Below are positions 20,021 to 31,645 of a stretch of 64,000 bases of DNA, piece by piece. The translations under genes and the position numbers were made by a program. The stretch is from contig OY744532.1 of NCBI GenBank assembly GCA_963556195.1, forward strand, positions 76,173,313-76,237,312. The letters are read 5' to 3'. This DNA is from Sepiola atlantica (lineage: Eukaryota > Mollusca > Cephalopoda > Sepiida > Sepiolidae). Position 1 is the first letter of the stretch, and each line of letters begins with the position of its first letter. Under the pieces are notes generated by a model that ran no database searches, was not told where the DNA came from, and was given only the letters and a program-made list of their open reading frames with translations.

Positions 20021-23000
20021 CTCAGGCAGTAAGCAATAAACTTACTCCTCCTCAAAGAGGGGAGGCGAAGCCTGGGAGGGTGGACCTCCTAGAACTGCAC
20101 AGGACAGACCCATAGACCGGCGTAAATCAAGCCCCGAAGGCCAAGACAATACCAGTCTATGGGGTGCAGTATCCATCGGAACAGATGTAGAGGCAACTGT
20201 ATGTAGAGATTTGACTGTAGTTACCGTTTCTTTTTTTAGCCAGGCTAAAATCTCAATTTTTTTTTAGAAAGTAGCGCTCTTCACTTTTGATTGATCATCA
20301 TCTTTATCCAATTCAAGGAATTCCGCCTGCTGTCTTCCGTGGGGAGATTCTCTACCAAAAAGCAGATGGCCCTCACATCGCTTATTTTGGCCCAAATATC
20401 AATCCTGGGTTGATAATTAAGTTTGTGAGTAAAGTGGGCCTTCTCTCACCATCTTTTTGATTAATTGTAAGCAAATTCTGCTTTACCAGTGAAAATGCCT
20501 TTCTTGTGGTTAGACAGATTTCTCATCTCTAATAAATCTCCCCCCCCCCCTCACCCCTCCCCCTATTTTTTTTCGACTTGTTGGATCTTGGGAAACACAA
20601 TTGCTGTCAGCGGCTTATGCTGGGAAACCAGGGTACTGAGAGGTAATGAAATTAAGTTTTTTTTAAAATTCCTATTTAGTTGTAATAGAATCTCGCTGGT
20701 TAACTTTTGAGTTTGATTGCATACTTTTTTTAAATCCTTATTTATCGGCTCTATTTTCACATTATGCTCACCTTGATTACGCATTTGATCTCACCATGCA
20801 ATTAAATGCTGATTCCGAACAGTTGCCCTGTCAAAAACTAAATATCATTTATATAAATAAAATGAATGTCGCTTTTGAATCGACGAGGACAACAGAATTC
20901 TATTTATGCCATCTTGTTTGATTTTGTAACAATTTATTTTGAAATGGGTAAAATCTTAATATTTTATGCTTTAGCAATTACCTTTTTTTGCATTTCGCTT
21001 TTTGCTGATCAGACGATCTGCTGCTTTTTAAATGGATGTGGAAGTTTATAACGTAGATACAACCAAAGATACAAGCAATTTATTATAATTTATACAGATG
21101 ATCTACAACTTTTTTTCTAAATGTGGATATGGGAGAGAGGAAACAAGACATCTCAAGATGGTTAAAACACATTCATGTCCTCTTGAATAAAAATGCTGGC
21201 TATATTAGATAGGTGTTGTTAAAGAATACAAAATTTTGCTTGTTTTGTGCAAGTCATCTTGTTTCTGAGCCCAAGGAGCAGAGAAAAGGTCCATTCTTTA
21301 GATAATAATAATGATAATAAAAACAAACCCCTTCCATAACATACCTTCCAACTCCAATTTTAAAATAGAAATAAAAACCATAACCAAATTAAAAAGCAAA
21401 ACTTTTTCCTGACTGCTATCTATGGGGATTAAAAGCGCTCGTGACATTAAGCTGGGGATCTTTGTTTCCTCATTAGACCCAGAAACAACATGATTTGCAC
21501 AAAAGCAAGAAAACACCAACAACAGATTATAATCAAAGATAATTCCATGATCTTTAACCGCACCAATCTAAAAAAAAATGACTTGCAATTTAGTGATCGA
21601 ATAATTAAAAGCAACAGTAAATAATAGTAATCAATCAATAAATAAATAAATAAATATGGGTAGATAACTCTGATCTCTTTTGATTTCATCTTATTGGATA
21701 TCTATATATTATGTGATAATATAAGTATGTAACGCAGTAATATGTTTGTATATATACATATACTAATCATATAAAAATAGTAATGATGTATCACAAACTG
21801 ATTCTGTTAATACAATGTATCTTTATTGCAGTAAACGTTATCTTATATATAAAGTTGTTATATTTTGTCCTGTATCGTTGATGGGTATAGTTTTTTAACC
21901 AAAAGCTGCATATACAAATCTGCTTCGGCATTGCTTTAGGCCAATTATTGGTACGTGTTTTCAGAATAGATTACATATTTTCAAAATACATTTTTTATAT
22001 AACAATATATTAATATAGAAGAAACCGTATTAGATTTAAAAAAAAGATATCACAATAGCACATTTAATTAAAAAAAATACAGATATAGATAATTATCAAA
22101 TTTTTCATCGATTCATTTATTTATTTATTTATTTTAAAAAAAATATCTAGTTCTGCTTGATATTTTTTTTGGAGATAGTCATACATACAGGAAGTTGGAG
22201 GAATTTTTACTCTCACACTCATATTAACTGCCACTGTCATCTATGTACACCAGGAAGGCTTTTTTTTATAGGACATACTTTTGTAGCTCCATTATTATTT
22301 CATATTTCAATATCCCTATTGTACGTTAGATATTTTATATTTTCCATCAAAACAAGGAATGCTCTCTTTACCTGTACTTTTTTTCTTCTTTCAGACATGT
22401 TTTGATTGGCTGACCAAAATAATTTCTTTTAAATTCTCACCGGGTTAACAGATTTACATTTATTGAACACTTTCTGCCTTCGGTCATTCTAAACCAATTC
22501 TATCCTCTCCAAATGCGAACACTGAACACAATTGCTTTCTGCATACATATCACTTCATATACTTTATTCTGATAGTATTGAGTGTTTTTTTTTTTTCCTT
22601 CTTAAAAACACAATAACTTTGCTTTCTCTACGATTCAATAACTTATCCCTAATCGTTATTCAGTCATTAGTTCTTCTATTCCCAGATAAAAATCATGTGA
22701 TCAAGTGTTTTAGTTGGTGGATTATTTTTTCTAGATGTAAATATTTCTTGTTTTTTTTTTATTTCTCTAATTTTGTACTGTTTATTATTTTATGATCATC
22801 TGACCTAATAAAAGCCTTAAAAAAAAAACAAGGCATGAAAATAGTTTAGCCACTTTAGTTACTCATCCATCTTTTCTTACTGAAAAATCCATTGTTATTG
22901 GACTTCTTAGAGTGTATTCTGGGGATTAAGTATAAGGCCGGAAAAAATGACCGTTTTCGATTGTTGCAGGCAAACGATGAGAGAACAAGACTTCTTTATC

Positions 23001-23445
23001 GATTCCGTTCATGATTGTAGCATGGGAAACACGTTTCAAAAAGGAATTTTCATTTACCTATAACACCACATCATTTTTTATTCGGACTTGTTTTTTTTTT
23101 ATAGATATTTCCCAGGTGCCAAAAATTTACTCCAATTGCTGTATAGCTAAACAAATGATTGATTTCTAGGTGTTTTTGATGTCAATTTCGGATTCCTCGT
23201 CCTCAAAAACGTTCCTGTGCAACTTTTCTAGCATGTTTGGATGAAATTTTATTGAAAAGGGGATTTTGTAATGCCGTGGTTTTCTTGCACATCACGTTTC
23301 ACGCAAAATCTTAAATGTGGTATATTTTCTGAACCACTTGGATTTAGAGGCTCAAGTTTTCAGTATTGTCTTGTTTAATGATACCCATCACTGATTAAAA
23401 TTTGAAAAAATCCGTGAAGTAAGGGTGAGTGGATGATTTGATATA
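20021..23445. other. 3.4-kb stretch without identifiable genes
   Basis: Contains homopolymers (C-run near 20541-20550, many T-runs), a TAAA/ATAA tract at about 21634-21655 and several small open frames (for example 22532-22795 plus, 87 residues, F/L/S-rich) with no recognisable domain. I see no element boundaries. Confidence 0.45.
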
Positions 23446-23454
23446 GAACTCATT

Positions 23455-23540
23455 AAAATCATCAAAGTTAAGCGACGTTGAGCCTGATCAGTATATGATA
23501 CATAACCGTTTAGGAACACTAAATGCTGTATGTAAAACAT
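23455..23540 (+). pseudogene. 5S rRNA-derived fragment (5S pseudogene or SINE3-type head)
   Basis: The text aagttaagcgacgttgagc (23466-23484) followed by ctgatcagta, ataaccg, aggaaca and aatgctgt follows the order of the 3' two-thirds of animal 5S rRNA (AAGTTAAGC..., ...GGTCAGTAC..., ...GACCG..., GGGAACACC, GGTGCTGT). The 5' third is barely recognisable. 5S-headed SINEs are an established class, and non-5S sequence follows directly, so either a processed pseudogene or a SINE3 head fits. Too diverged to be a working rRNA. Confidence 0.6.
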
Positions 23541-24185
23541 CCGGTCCTAGTGGCCTTACAAGCCGACGGTTGGCTTCCAATCTCCAACTATGGTAAACAT
23601 TGTGATCTGTGCTGACCAGACACTAACTGGCGATGACAGATTGATTACAGATTAGTGCATATATGATTAGAAATTAAAAACATTTTATTGTAAGCTATGT
23701 ATTGTTTAACGCTTATATTTCTGCATATTATTATTACAGCAATATATAAGTAAATTTAGACAATACAGCATTAAAATTTAATTTATTACAAAAACAAAAT
23801 GTGAATCCTTCTCATAGAATGAAAAGCAGTTCCATTGTAAGCTCTTGAGGTTTTCTATTGTGTGCATTGCAGCAATTCGTAAACAAATGGGAATGTGTTT
23901 TTCTTTTGTTTCTGATAGCAATCAAAGAAAGCCAATTTCTACAGCCGGCTTTCTGCTTATTGAATTTTGTGTTCTGGAAATGCAAAATCGGATTGGTACC
24001 ATTCTAATCTGGTAGAAAAGTGCCGCACATGCTCTTAACAGATTCTCAAAGTGAGATCCATCCAGGCGGAATAACAGATCATTTTTTTTTGTTTTGTTTC
24101 CATCTTTAAAAAAAAAAAAAAAGTAATCACCTTTTATTGTCGAGGCCTGTCATATCCAGTTACAAAAAAAGAGAACGATACCCAG
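23541..24185. other. Nothing recognised
   Basis: Could include the body of a 5S-headed SINE to about 23660; no boundary supports this. The rest is AT-rich. Confidence 0.35.
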
Positions 24186-24189
24186 TATA

Positions 24190-24785
24190 CAGGGTGGTGC
24201 AGCAAAATCCGATATATGGCAAAAACGAAATACCAGGAGGTGCTGAGGAGTGTGGTGAAGCCCTGGATGGATGAGATCGCCACCAGACGCCCCTACATCT
24301 TCCAGCAGGAGTCTGCTCCTGCACACAAGGCTAAGGCGATGTAAGCGTGACTGCTCAACAATGTTTTTCACCACTGGTCGCCGGACTTGTTGTCGCCCTC
24401 CTCACGCAACTGCAACCCCCTTGCCTATTTCTTCTGGGGCATGATCGAGGCTAAGAGCAACAAGCCCGCCCACAACACGGTTGACTTTCTGGAGGCTGCC
24501 ATCGTGGAGGCATTCACCGCTATAGACAAGGATATGATCGCCAAAGCGTGTGACTCGTTTCGTGCCTGCCTTGAGATGATTGTCCCCATCGGCGGTGGCG
24601 GTTTCATTGAAAAATAATGTAGTATATAACTCTGACTGTTGCTAAATAAACTGTTGGGTCTCTGCATATACAACTTTTGTTTTTATTGTCTATTTCGTTT
24701 TTTTTTTGTCAAGTGTTGGATTTTTCTGCAACCTGTAGAGTGCATATCTCTATTAGTGCACAATATAGACACGACCACCACCCTG
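24190..24785 (+). mobile_element. Internally deleted mariner-type transposon
   Basis: Ends CAGGGTGGTG (24190-24199) and the inverted CACCACCCTG (24776-24785) are each flanked by TA (24188-24189 and 24786-24787), the target duplication of the Tc1/mariner group. At 596 bp it is about half the usual 1.2-1.3 kb. Inside is the 3' half of a transposase on the + strand. The N-terminal helix-turn-helix region is missing, so the copy cannot move by itself. Confidence 0.9.
24215..24617 (+). pseudogene. Mariner transposase C-terminal remnant
   Basis: Frame reading + from about 24215: VLRSVVKPWMDEIA, then FQQESAPAHKAK (family motif QQDxAPxH, with catalytic Asp replaced by Glu), two stop codons near 24343-24350, then HHWSPDLL and, in the open frame 24387-24617, NCNPLAYFFWGMIEAK, matching the mariner SPDLNPxDYFxWG block. 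The C-terminus ends IGGGGFIEK. The altered aspartate and stops show it is dead. Related text at 57679-58185 is another family member on the minus strand. The coding part is clearly more GC-rich than its surroundings. Confidence 0.85.
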
Positions 24786-24904
24786 TATGCGGCGTTAGTA
24801 TTGCATGATTAGCCAAATGGATACTACTGCAAACTATGGAATCGATTATGCGGAGTTCAACTTGTATCATATCTAGTGTTTAATTACACACTAAGGTATG
24901 AACT

Positions 24905-25803
24905 CACAATTTTGATGCAGCCTAGGCAATGTCTGAATCCTTAGAAAGTGACCTCCAGTCTATAGTGGATTGGAGTCAGAAATGGTTGGTAACTTTTAAT
25001 GCCGCAAAGACAAAGCTATTTTCCTTCAATAACTACAAGAAACCCCTTCAACCACCGATTGCCATGGCAAATAACCTCCTACCTGAAAGTCCAATGTTCA
25101 AACTACTCAGTCTAACATTCACAGGTAACATAAATTGGAACAAATACATTGAAGACATTGCTAAGGTTGCTGCAAAGAAGGTGGGCTCCCTCTACCGTGC
25201 TAGTAAACTTCTCACACCTGACAGTATCCTGTATCTCTACAAAACCACCATCTGCCCATGTATGGAGTATTGTGGCCACATCTGGGTTAGTGCATCATCC
25301 ACTAGTCTCTCCCTCTTAGACAAGGTCGAAAAAAGAGTCGCCAACTTAACAGGTCATCACTATCCACCAAGCTCCAGCCTCTTTCCCATTGCTGCAATGT
25401 TGCATCCTTGTGCTTGTTTTACAAATATTCAAATGGATTGTGCTCCGATGAACTAGCTGCTCTAGTGCCCTCCTCAACACAAATACTCTAGAACAACCTG
25501 ACAATCAGCTAGGTCCCATCCATTCACTGTGGAGGTTCCCAGATGCTGAAAATCTTTCTACTCCAATAGCTTCTTTCCTCGTGCTGCCAGCCTCTGGAAC
25601 TCCCTTCCTGTTCCCTCTTTCCCCGACATGCAGAGGTTTAAAACTAATGTAAACAGACATCTCGCTGCACAGCTCCCAACTTCGGATGACACCCTAAACC
25701 TACTCCCTAATTCTCAGTAGCCCCTTAGGTCTACAGTGGCTTCCTGCCTTGTTTGGGGTGAAATATCTTTTAAAAAAATAAAATTAAATTAAAAAAAAAT
25801 AAT
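24905..25803 (+). pseudogene. LINE family A, 5'-truncated copy 2
   Basis: The open frame 24929-25456 (175 residues) reads SLESDLQSIVDWSQKWLVTFN, KTKLFSFN, NWNKYIEDIAK, LYKTTICPCMEYCGHIW and LLDKVEKRV, the thumb and C-terminal region of a non-LTR reverse transcriptase. It lacks the FADD catalytic block, being truncated just downstream of it. A frameshift near 25350-25380 diverts the end; the tail continues in another frame to about 25690 (ASGTPFLFPLSPTCRG-like). The 3' UTR ends in ttggggtgaaat and an A-rich tail at 25768-25803, a LINE hallmark. Confidence 0.9.
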
Positions 25804-25829
25804 AAACATTTCATTCATAATTTTGTTGT

Positions 25830-26100
25830 ACAGGTGCTATCTGATAAGGCTTTCTTACTTAAAATGCACCAAACATTGATGTTATTGTTTTTTTTTCCTT
25901 TCCCAACTCAATCATGTTCTGCAAAGTTAAAAACAAAAACAATATTTTTCCTCTACAAACCAAACCAAACACAACACCATGAATATATATCTGAAGATAT
26001 AAAGAATTTAAAGCATAAGAACCTTTACCAAAATGACTTGATTCGGCATTAAATAACCCGAAAAGGGTTGATATGTCATTAAAAAAAAAACAACCAAAGC
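25830..26100 (+). repeat. Dispersed repeat family R3, copy A
   Basis: Matches 40605-40880 on the same strand: aatgcaccaaa-attgatgtt, actcaatc-tgttctgcaaa, aaaccaaacacaa, aaagaa-ttaaag, ggcattaaataaccc and the hairpin aacccgaaaagggtt. Non-coding; both copies end in A-rich DNA with aacaaccaaa, as expected of a retroposed sequence. Confidence 0.7.
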
Positions 26101-26615
26101 ATAACTTTGTCGTAAACTCAAAACAAAATCTTTCTAATTTATTCATATAGGTAGATGAACATTAACATGGTAATTAACACTTGCATCACCGCACAATCCT
26201 AAAGTTTAATGTTCTCTTGTTGTTTGACGTCAAATGGAGATGAATGTGTAATTATTTTGCGAAATCCAAGACTTTCTGCTCAAGATGCCATAATCTAAAA
26301 AAACTGTTTTTGTTTTAATTATTGTTTATTGTTAGTGCCAATTATGGTATGAATCCGTTGTAGTCTTCATTGAATCACAAAAGCAATCGAGGTGCAAATT
26401 GTGTTTCAAAGGAAATGCCTTATTTGAGAAGATTTAATAGTTTCAATTAAAAGACAACAATGAACGATGTGTAATTGATAGTGAGTTGTTATTACAAGAT
26501 AATGATTACAAGATAATGTTATTACAAGATAATGATTAACCTACTTAACGGGTGTAATACAGACAGAAGGGAAAGAAAACATCAACAACATGGACCGCGA
26601 TTCATGGGAGATTCT
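26101..26615. other. Nothing recognised apart from a small triple repeat
   Basis: The word tacaagataatg occurs three times at about 26493-26534. Otherwise ordinary AT-rich DNA. Confidence 0.5.
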
Positions 26616-26619
26616 TTGT

Positions 26620-26990
26620 CCTTATTTTATTTACTTTTTATTTTTTTTCTTCTTCTTTCTCTGCTTATCTTCTCATCTAGCTTTTCCTATACCCCTCACC
26701 CCTCTTCCGGTACCCCGTCTTCCTTTTCCTGTATACCCTATTCCCCTCTCTTCCTTCTCCTTTTTTTCTTAACCTTTTTTCTCCTCTTATTGTTTAGACA
26801 ACTAATACAAGAAAATAAACAAAAATATACCCCCTCTTTCTTTTTCTGTACCCCCTCTTTCTTTTCCTGTACCACCTTCTTTCTTTTCCTCGCCTCCTCT
26901 TTTCCCCTATCCCCTACCTCCCTTCTCTTATTTCTTATGCCCTTTTTCTCCTCTTCTCATTGTTGTCCTTTCTTTTCCACTTTTCATTTG
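26620..26990. repeat. Polypyrimidine tract with degenerate ctttttcctgtaccccct units
   Basis: About 370 bases are overwhelmingly C and T on the + strand, with recurring ttcttttcctgtaccc words. The 160-residue open frame at 26532-27014 is created by this composition (F, L, S, P only) and is not a credible gene. Confidence 0.85.
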
Positions 26991-27930
26991 GAACAAATTA
27001 CTGAAATCCCTTAAAAACGAACTGAATCAAAGGGAAATAACCAGGACAAAAAAATAAACAAAACAGATATTACAACATACGCTTTTAAAATAAAGATTAT
27101 TATCACTTGCCTTGCACTGTGGCACTTACAATCCTGCAATGCACCAGCTCTGGCAGATGTGTCTCTCTTTAATGGCACCACTATCCGTTTTAGCTATTTC
27201 TATCTTCTGGAATTCATTGTTTGTTTCGTCTCTTTTACGGCATATCAACCATTTTTGAGTTATTTAATTCTAAAACAATGATTAATTTAACACAAGTTCT
27301 TATTTTACCCAAAACTGGGAAAAGGGGGTTATTCATACCTTTCTCGATCCTACTACTACAACAGTAGTGAATGCAATAGATCCAACGGGATTTGGACTCC
27401 ACCATAGTTACATCACTTGCACCTCCCCCCCCGGAAATTTTATAAATTTATTTTAAAGGAATCAAAACTTGCAATATCACACAAACGCTTCATCATAATC
27501 CTCTCTATGATGACGGCAACGAAAATTATTTCATTTTTTTTCAGATACAATCACTTGTTTGTATTACATGAGAGAATTTGGTTTCTATCAAATTACAAAG
27601 AATTATCAATTTTTAGATGAGTGGTATGATGGTTACGGAAGGGGATTATTATGACATACGCATTGCCTTCATAAGCTGCTTCCAATCTGCTTCACATTGT
27701 GATTTAAGTTTTTCCTGAAAAAGACATTTCCTCATTGGAAATATATAAGTACCATTTGTGTTATATATATATTAATAAAATTATAAGGCAACTTTGTGTG
27801 TGTCTTAGTGTTATTCTTGTGACTACGAGAATTGAATTGATATTGTTTTCATTCATTTACGAATATTTATTAAAATAAAAATTACCTAAAATAAAACGAA
27901 ATTAAAAAACAAAACAATTATGAAATTAAA
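26991..27930. other. Nothing recognised
   Basis: AT-rich; open frame 27417-27620 has no domain. Confidence 0.4.
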
Positions 27931-27934
27931 CTGA

Positions 27935-28425
27935 CCGGAAGTCAGACATTTTAATATTTTGTTAAGAGTTGAACAAAATAAGAATGAATTACTTTCTAAC
28001 CCTTGGGAATTTAAAAAGAATTTGGAAGCATTTAAAACTGTCAGAAAGTCATTTAAATTGGCTTTAAAATTCTTAGCAAATTCTCATGTATTAAAATATC
28101 GTTTTGGAAGCTACTTACATCCAATAATTTTATTTTAAAAAATATTACCTTAACAATTAGTTATAGTTTTATGACAATTTGATTTAATTAATAATTTAAT
28201 GGCAATGATACCGTAATAATTAAATTTTACAAGCAAAATTTAACGATGTTCATGCACAGTATATTTGCCCTATATTGGAATATATCAAATAACACTACGA
28301 CAACCATCATTTTTTGAAATTTCCTCTAAATTACCAAACTTTCAAATGAAAATTTCTTTGATTTCTGTAAAGAAGATTACAACATCAGTAATTGCCGCCT
28401 GGAGGGCGGGTACTTTTTGCTAATA
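27935..28425 (+). repeat. Dispersed repeat family R1, most complete copy
   Basis: This copy contains all the segments seen in partial copies at 1400-1620 (minus), 5090-5260 and 10950-11150, so it acts as the reference. It starts near gaccggaagtcag and ends ggagggcgggtac, tttttgctaa, then a TA tract. No protein coding; it may be a non-autonomous DNA element or an old retroposon. Confidence 0.65.
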
Positions 28426-30005
28426 TATATATATATATTATAACTCTTATATATATATGTTATGTCTACGGTTTGTGGTTATTTCACTTTACGATTAAAT
28501 AATATTTTATATCTTTAAAGTTTAACATTTCTAGTTTCTCACTCAAACAAACTATATGGATCATCTAAATATCTGCATGTCTTAACCGATCTTAAGATTA
28601 TCCATTCAGCGACGTCCGCTACCCATAAGTTTCCAAAAAAATGGTTTGATAATTATCTATGTTTTTTGTAATTAAATGTGCTATTGTGATTATAATATCG
28701 TTTTTTTTTTAATCTAATACGGTTTGCTCTTATATAATATATTTTGTTATATGAAAAATGTATGAAAACATGAAATCTATTGTATTACTGAAAAATGTAT
28801 TTTAAATTTAATTAAATTAAAACAAAAGTTTTAATCTAAAATTTAAAAAACTTATCAAGTCACTCTATTAAAAAAAAATATCAATAAATTTTAAAATTTG
28901 AATTAAATTTATCAAATGGACAGTGAGAAAAAACAAATTAGTAGTTTTGAATGCTAACATTTTGAGATTTTAATATATTTTGTAAAGTTTTGCTAACAAT
29001 TGATATTTTAAAATAAAGTGTACCAAAATTGCTAGAATAAAATATCTTGGTTCGTTTAAGAAATTCTTTTGTAATCGATCTCTTTAACTTTTGAAGTTCT
29101 CGAGGTTCTGGCTACTTTTTTTTTATGCAATTACACTAATGTACCTAATATTCATGAATTCCAAAAATTTATCTCTATTAATTAAATTATAAGACTACTT
29201 CGTCTTGCATGAACGTATCTTTGATTACACATTAGAGTTTTATTTACAATTATTCAGAGATTTATTGAATTAAAATATGCAATATTGTAAACTGAAACGA
29301 AATATGAAAAAAAAATCCAATTTCGAGCTGCATTAATATTTTCTTCCCCCCCCCCCTCTCGCTCACACAGAAGGTCGATACTACCTAACCGGTTTCTCCC
29401 TCTCTGTATTCGTCATGTAATCAGCCCCCATCCCTCTCATTTGGCATGCTTGCTTATTTGGCAACTCTGGCTCTTATCTTATATTTATGAATTAAAAAAA
29501 AAAAACCCAATAAAACAAACAATTTATGCAATTTGAAAAAGAAAATTGAAGCAGAAATGATAGCTGAACCCAAAATGAAAGTAATACAACTAGTTAATAA
29601 GATTATTCGGTTGTCGTCTTTTTGACAAAGTACACACAGATAAGCCGAGCAAATAAACACTGATAGTATGAGCACGTTCAAGGGTGTGTATTCTTCTAGC
29701 TATATGCAAAGATTGGTATGCATGTCAAACGTTGCTGCCCTATGCTCCATCATTTGGATCGAAAGGGATCAGAAAAGTTATGATATTCGATTGACTTGTG
29801 ATGTTACATTAGAGAGCACTAACAATAGCAATCCTATCAATTATGTTTCCTTATATGCGGCCACTTCTTGACGGGCTCAAAAGAAAAAAATACTTGAGAA
29901 AATAAATGCATGTTAGGAGGCAATTATTAAGAGATTAGTGTCAATTAACGGATGGGAGATTTGTTGAATCCATTGCTTATGCAAAAGCAATTAAATGAAT
30001 AAACA
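28426..30005. other. AT-rich stretch, nothing recognised
   Basis: Includes a C-run near 29346-29356 and a 67-residue open frame at 29668-29871 with no domain or repeat match that I recognise. Confidence 0.4.
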
Positions 30006-30011
30006 TCCATT

Positions 30012-30572
30012 TATTGCAGGTGTGATTGCAAGAATCCGGAGTGGGTTGAGTAAGTTCAGGGAACTTCTGCCATTACTAACCAGCAGAGCGTTACCACTAT
30101 TGACCAAGGAAAGAGTCTATCTGGCATGTGTACGCAGTGTGATGATGTATGGAAGTTAAGCCTGGCCAGTAAGGGTTGCAGACATGCATTGCATGAAGAG
30201 AAATGATATGAGAATATGCTGAATGTGTAATGTGAGTGTTAAACACAGGCTTAGATCTGATGACCTGAGAGGAAGATTAAACTTGGACAGATCAGGGAGA
30301 TGTGTACAGAAGAGTAGACTTGGTATGGTGTTGAAAGAATGGATGAGAGTTCTTGGGTTGGTAGATGTAGAGCAGTTGAGGTAGCAGATTCAGTTCACAG
30401 GGGAAGACAAAAGAATACATGGGAGGAAGTGATAAAAATGGACTTGAGAGAAAGCAGGATAAATAAAGACCTGGCTAGAGATAGGTTAGCTTGAAAGTAC
30501 ATTTCTTAAAGCCGTCCAACACATGCCAGCATGTAAAATAGACATTAAACCAAAGATGATGATGATGATGAA
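30012..30572 (+). pseudogene. LINE family C, reverse transcriptase C-terminal region and 3' tail
   Basis: Conceptual + strand reading shows RIRSGWSKFRELLPLL, LTKERVYLACVRSVMMYGS, RNDMRM, WVGRCRAVEV and the tail DLARDRLA, a widespread animal non-LTR retrotransposon C-terminus (RVYxxCVRSVMLxGSETW, then a GRxxxTWxEVxxxDL tail). Stops, for example TAA at about 30158-30160, and frame changes break it. The element ends in ccagcatgtaaaa, then a (GAT)n run at 30553-30571, the usual 3' terminus of this family. The minus-strand piece at 62310-62520 is the same 3' end. Confidence 0.85.
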
Positions 30573-31043
30573 TTGCTTCCAATTGAAAGCAAGAAACAAA
30601 AAAGCAGACTTTTACAAGCATTCATTTATGAGAATCAGACATTTGTAGCTACGGATGGTGTTGGCAGCATAGGCTGTTGTCATTGGGTTCACAGGAGGTG
30701 CAATGCACTGCGAGGAAAATTAATCCCTCTTGAAAACTATCTCTGTGGAAGGTGTTCTTGCACTGCTCGTCCAATTAAAGGCAAGCCTTGCACTGAGTTC
30801 TCAGTGGATGGTCTGCAGAAATTGGAAGTTGTAGACTCATTTGATGACGAAAAAAATGAGATAAACAAAGAAAAACAACCCACTTTTTCACCGGACGAAA
30901 AAACCAAAAAACCTCGAGGAATTACTTTTACTTCATGGTTTTCACATTTGAAAGATACTTTCTCAATTGATTTTGCCCATAAGGACAATTCTTTGAAAGC
31001 AAGCTTATTATTACATTCAAATTTGTTTTGTAAACTCTGTTGA
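30573..31043 (+). pseudogene. LINE-derived zinc-finger segment fused to unrelated open frame
   Basis: 156-residue open frame. Residues about 29-64 read GSIGCCHWVHRRCNALRGKL...YLCGRCSC, which matches the C-x2-W-x-H-x2-C...C-x2-C finger that follows the reverse transcriptase core in family-C-like LINEs. Then comes GKPCTEFSVDGLQKLEVVDSF, the LINE segment that should run into the CYLGDM block. Instead, from about residue 90 the frame enters a K/E/T-rich stretch (KPRGITFTSWFSHLKDTF) with no LINE likeness. The LINE text resumes at 31058 by repeating the same segment. It is probably a rearranged LINE; a captured-domain gene is less likely. Confidence 0.6.
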
Positions 31044-31057
31044 AGATGTGCTGATTT

Positions 31058-31645
31058 ATGCTCATCCAATTAAAGACAGGGCCTGTACTGAGTTCTCTGT
31101 GAACGGTCTGCAGAATGTGAAAGTTGTGAACTCATTTTGCTATCTTAGCGATATGATCTGCGCTGGTGGGGGATATGAATTAACTTTGATCTTGCATGTA
31201 TGGACTGCATGAAGGAAGGGTTTTGTGAGCGTCTTTCCAGCTTAACCTGTCGTTCAGTTTCACTTGTTACTTGGGATCAAGTTTACAACAGCGTAAATGT
31301 CAGTAGTGTCATGTTACGTGCGAGTGGATGCTGGACTCCCACTAGCTTGGTCTTTCTGAAGATGCAGTGGGATGACATGGCTATGGTTTGGTGGATTTGT
31401 GGTGTGCACCTTGATGACAGTTCTGACTCGCTGCTATTGAGGCTAAGGTGCCCAGACTAGAATCAGTTTTTCGTTGTAACAGCCTACGGTGGTATGAACA
31501 TGTTGAATGAAGCTCTGTTTGGATAGGCAGATGTACACACATCTCAATTAAGGATAATTGAGGAAAAGGCAGTCCGAGAAAAACTTTGGAATGACTCGGT
31601 CAAAAATGACCTCAAGAAAAAGCACATCGAAACTAATGTAAATGG
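31058..31645 (+). pseudogene. LINE family D, degraded C-terminal region
   Basis: Starts by repeating the segment at 30765-30842 (about 79 bases, roughly 80 percent alike): CTEFSVNGLQNVKVVNSF, then CYLSDMICAGGG, the LINE FCYLGDMLxAGGG block. Further along, the open frame 31200-31460 gives VYNS, VMLRASGCW, a decayed SCVRSVMLxASETW, and later text near 31490 reads LRWYEHVE (family: LRWFGHVER). Multiple frame changes. Confidence 0.75.

Noticed and set aside
23455..23540. Functional 5S rRNA gene
   Set aside because: The 5' third is not recognisable and the remainder has many substitutions.
26532..27014. 160-residue hydrophobic protein
   Set aside because: Polypyrimidine sequence encodes F, L, S and P in any frame; no start context or domain.
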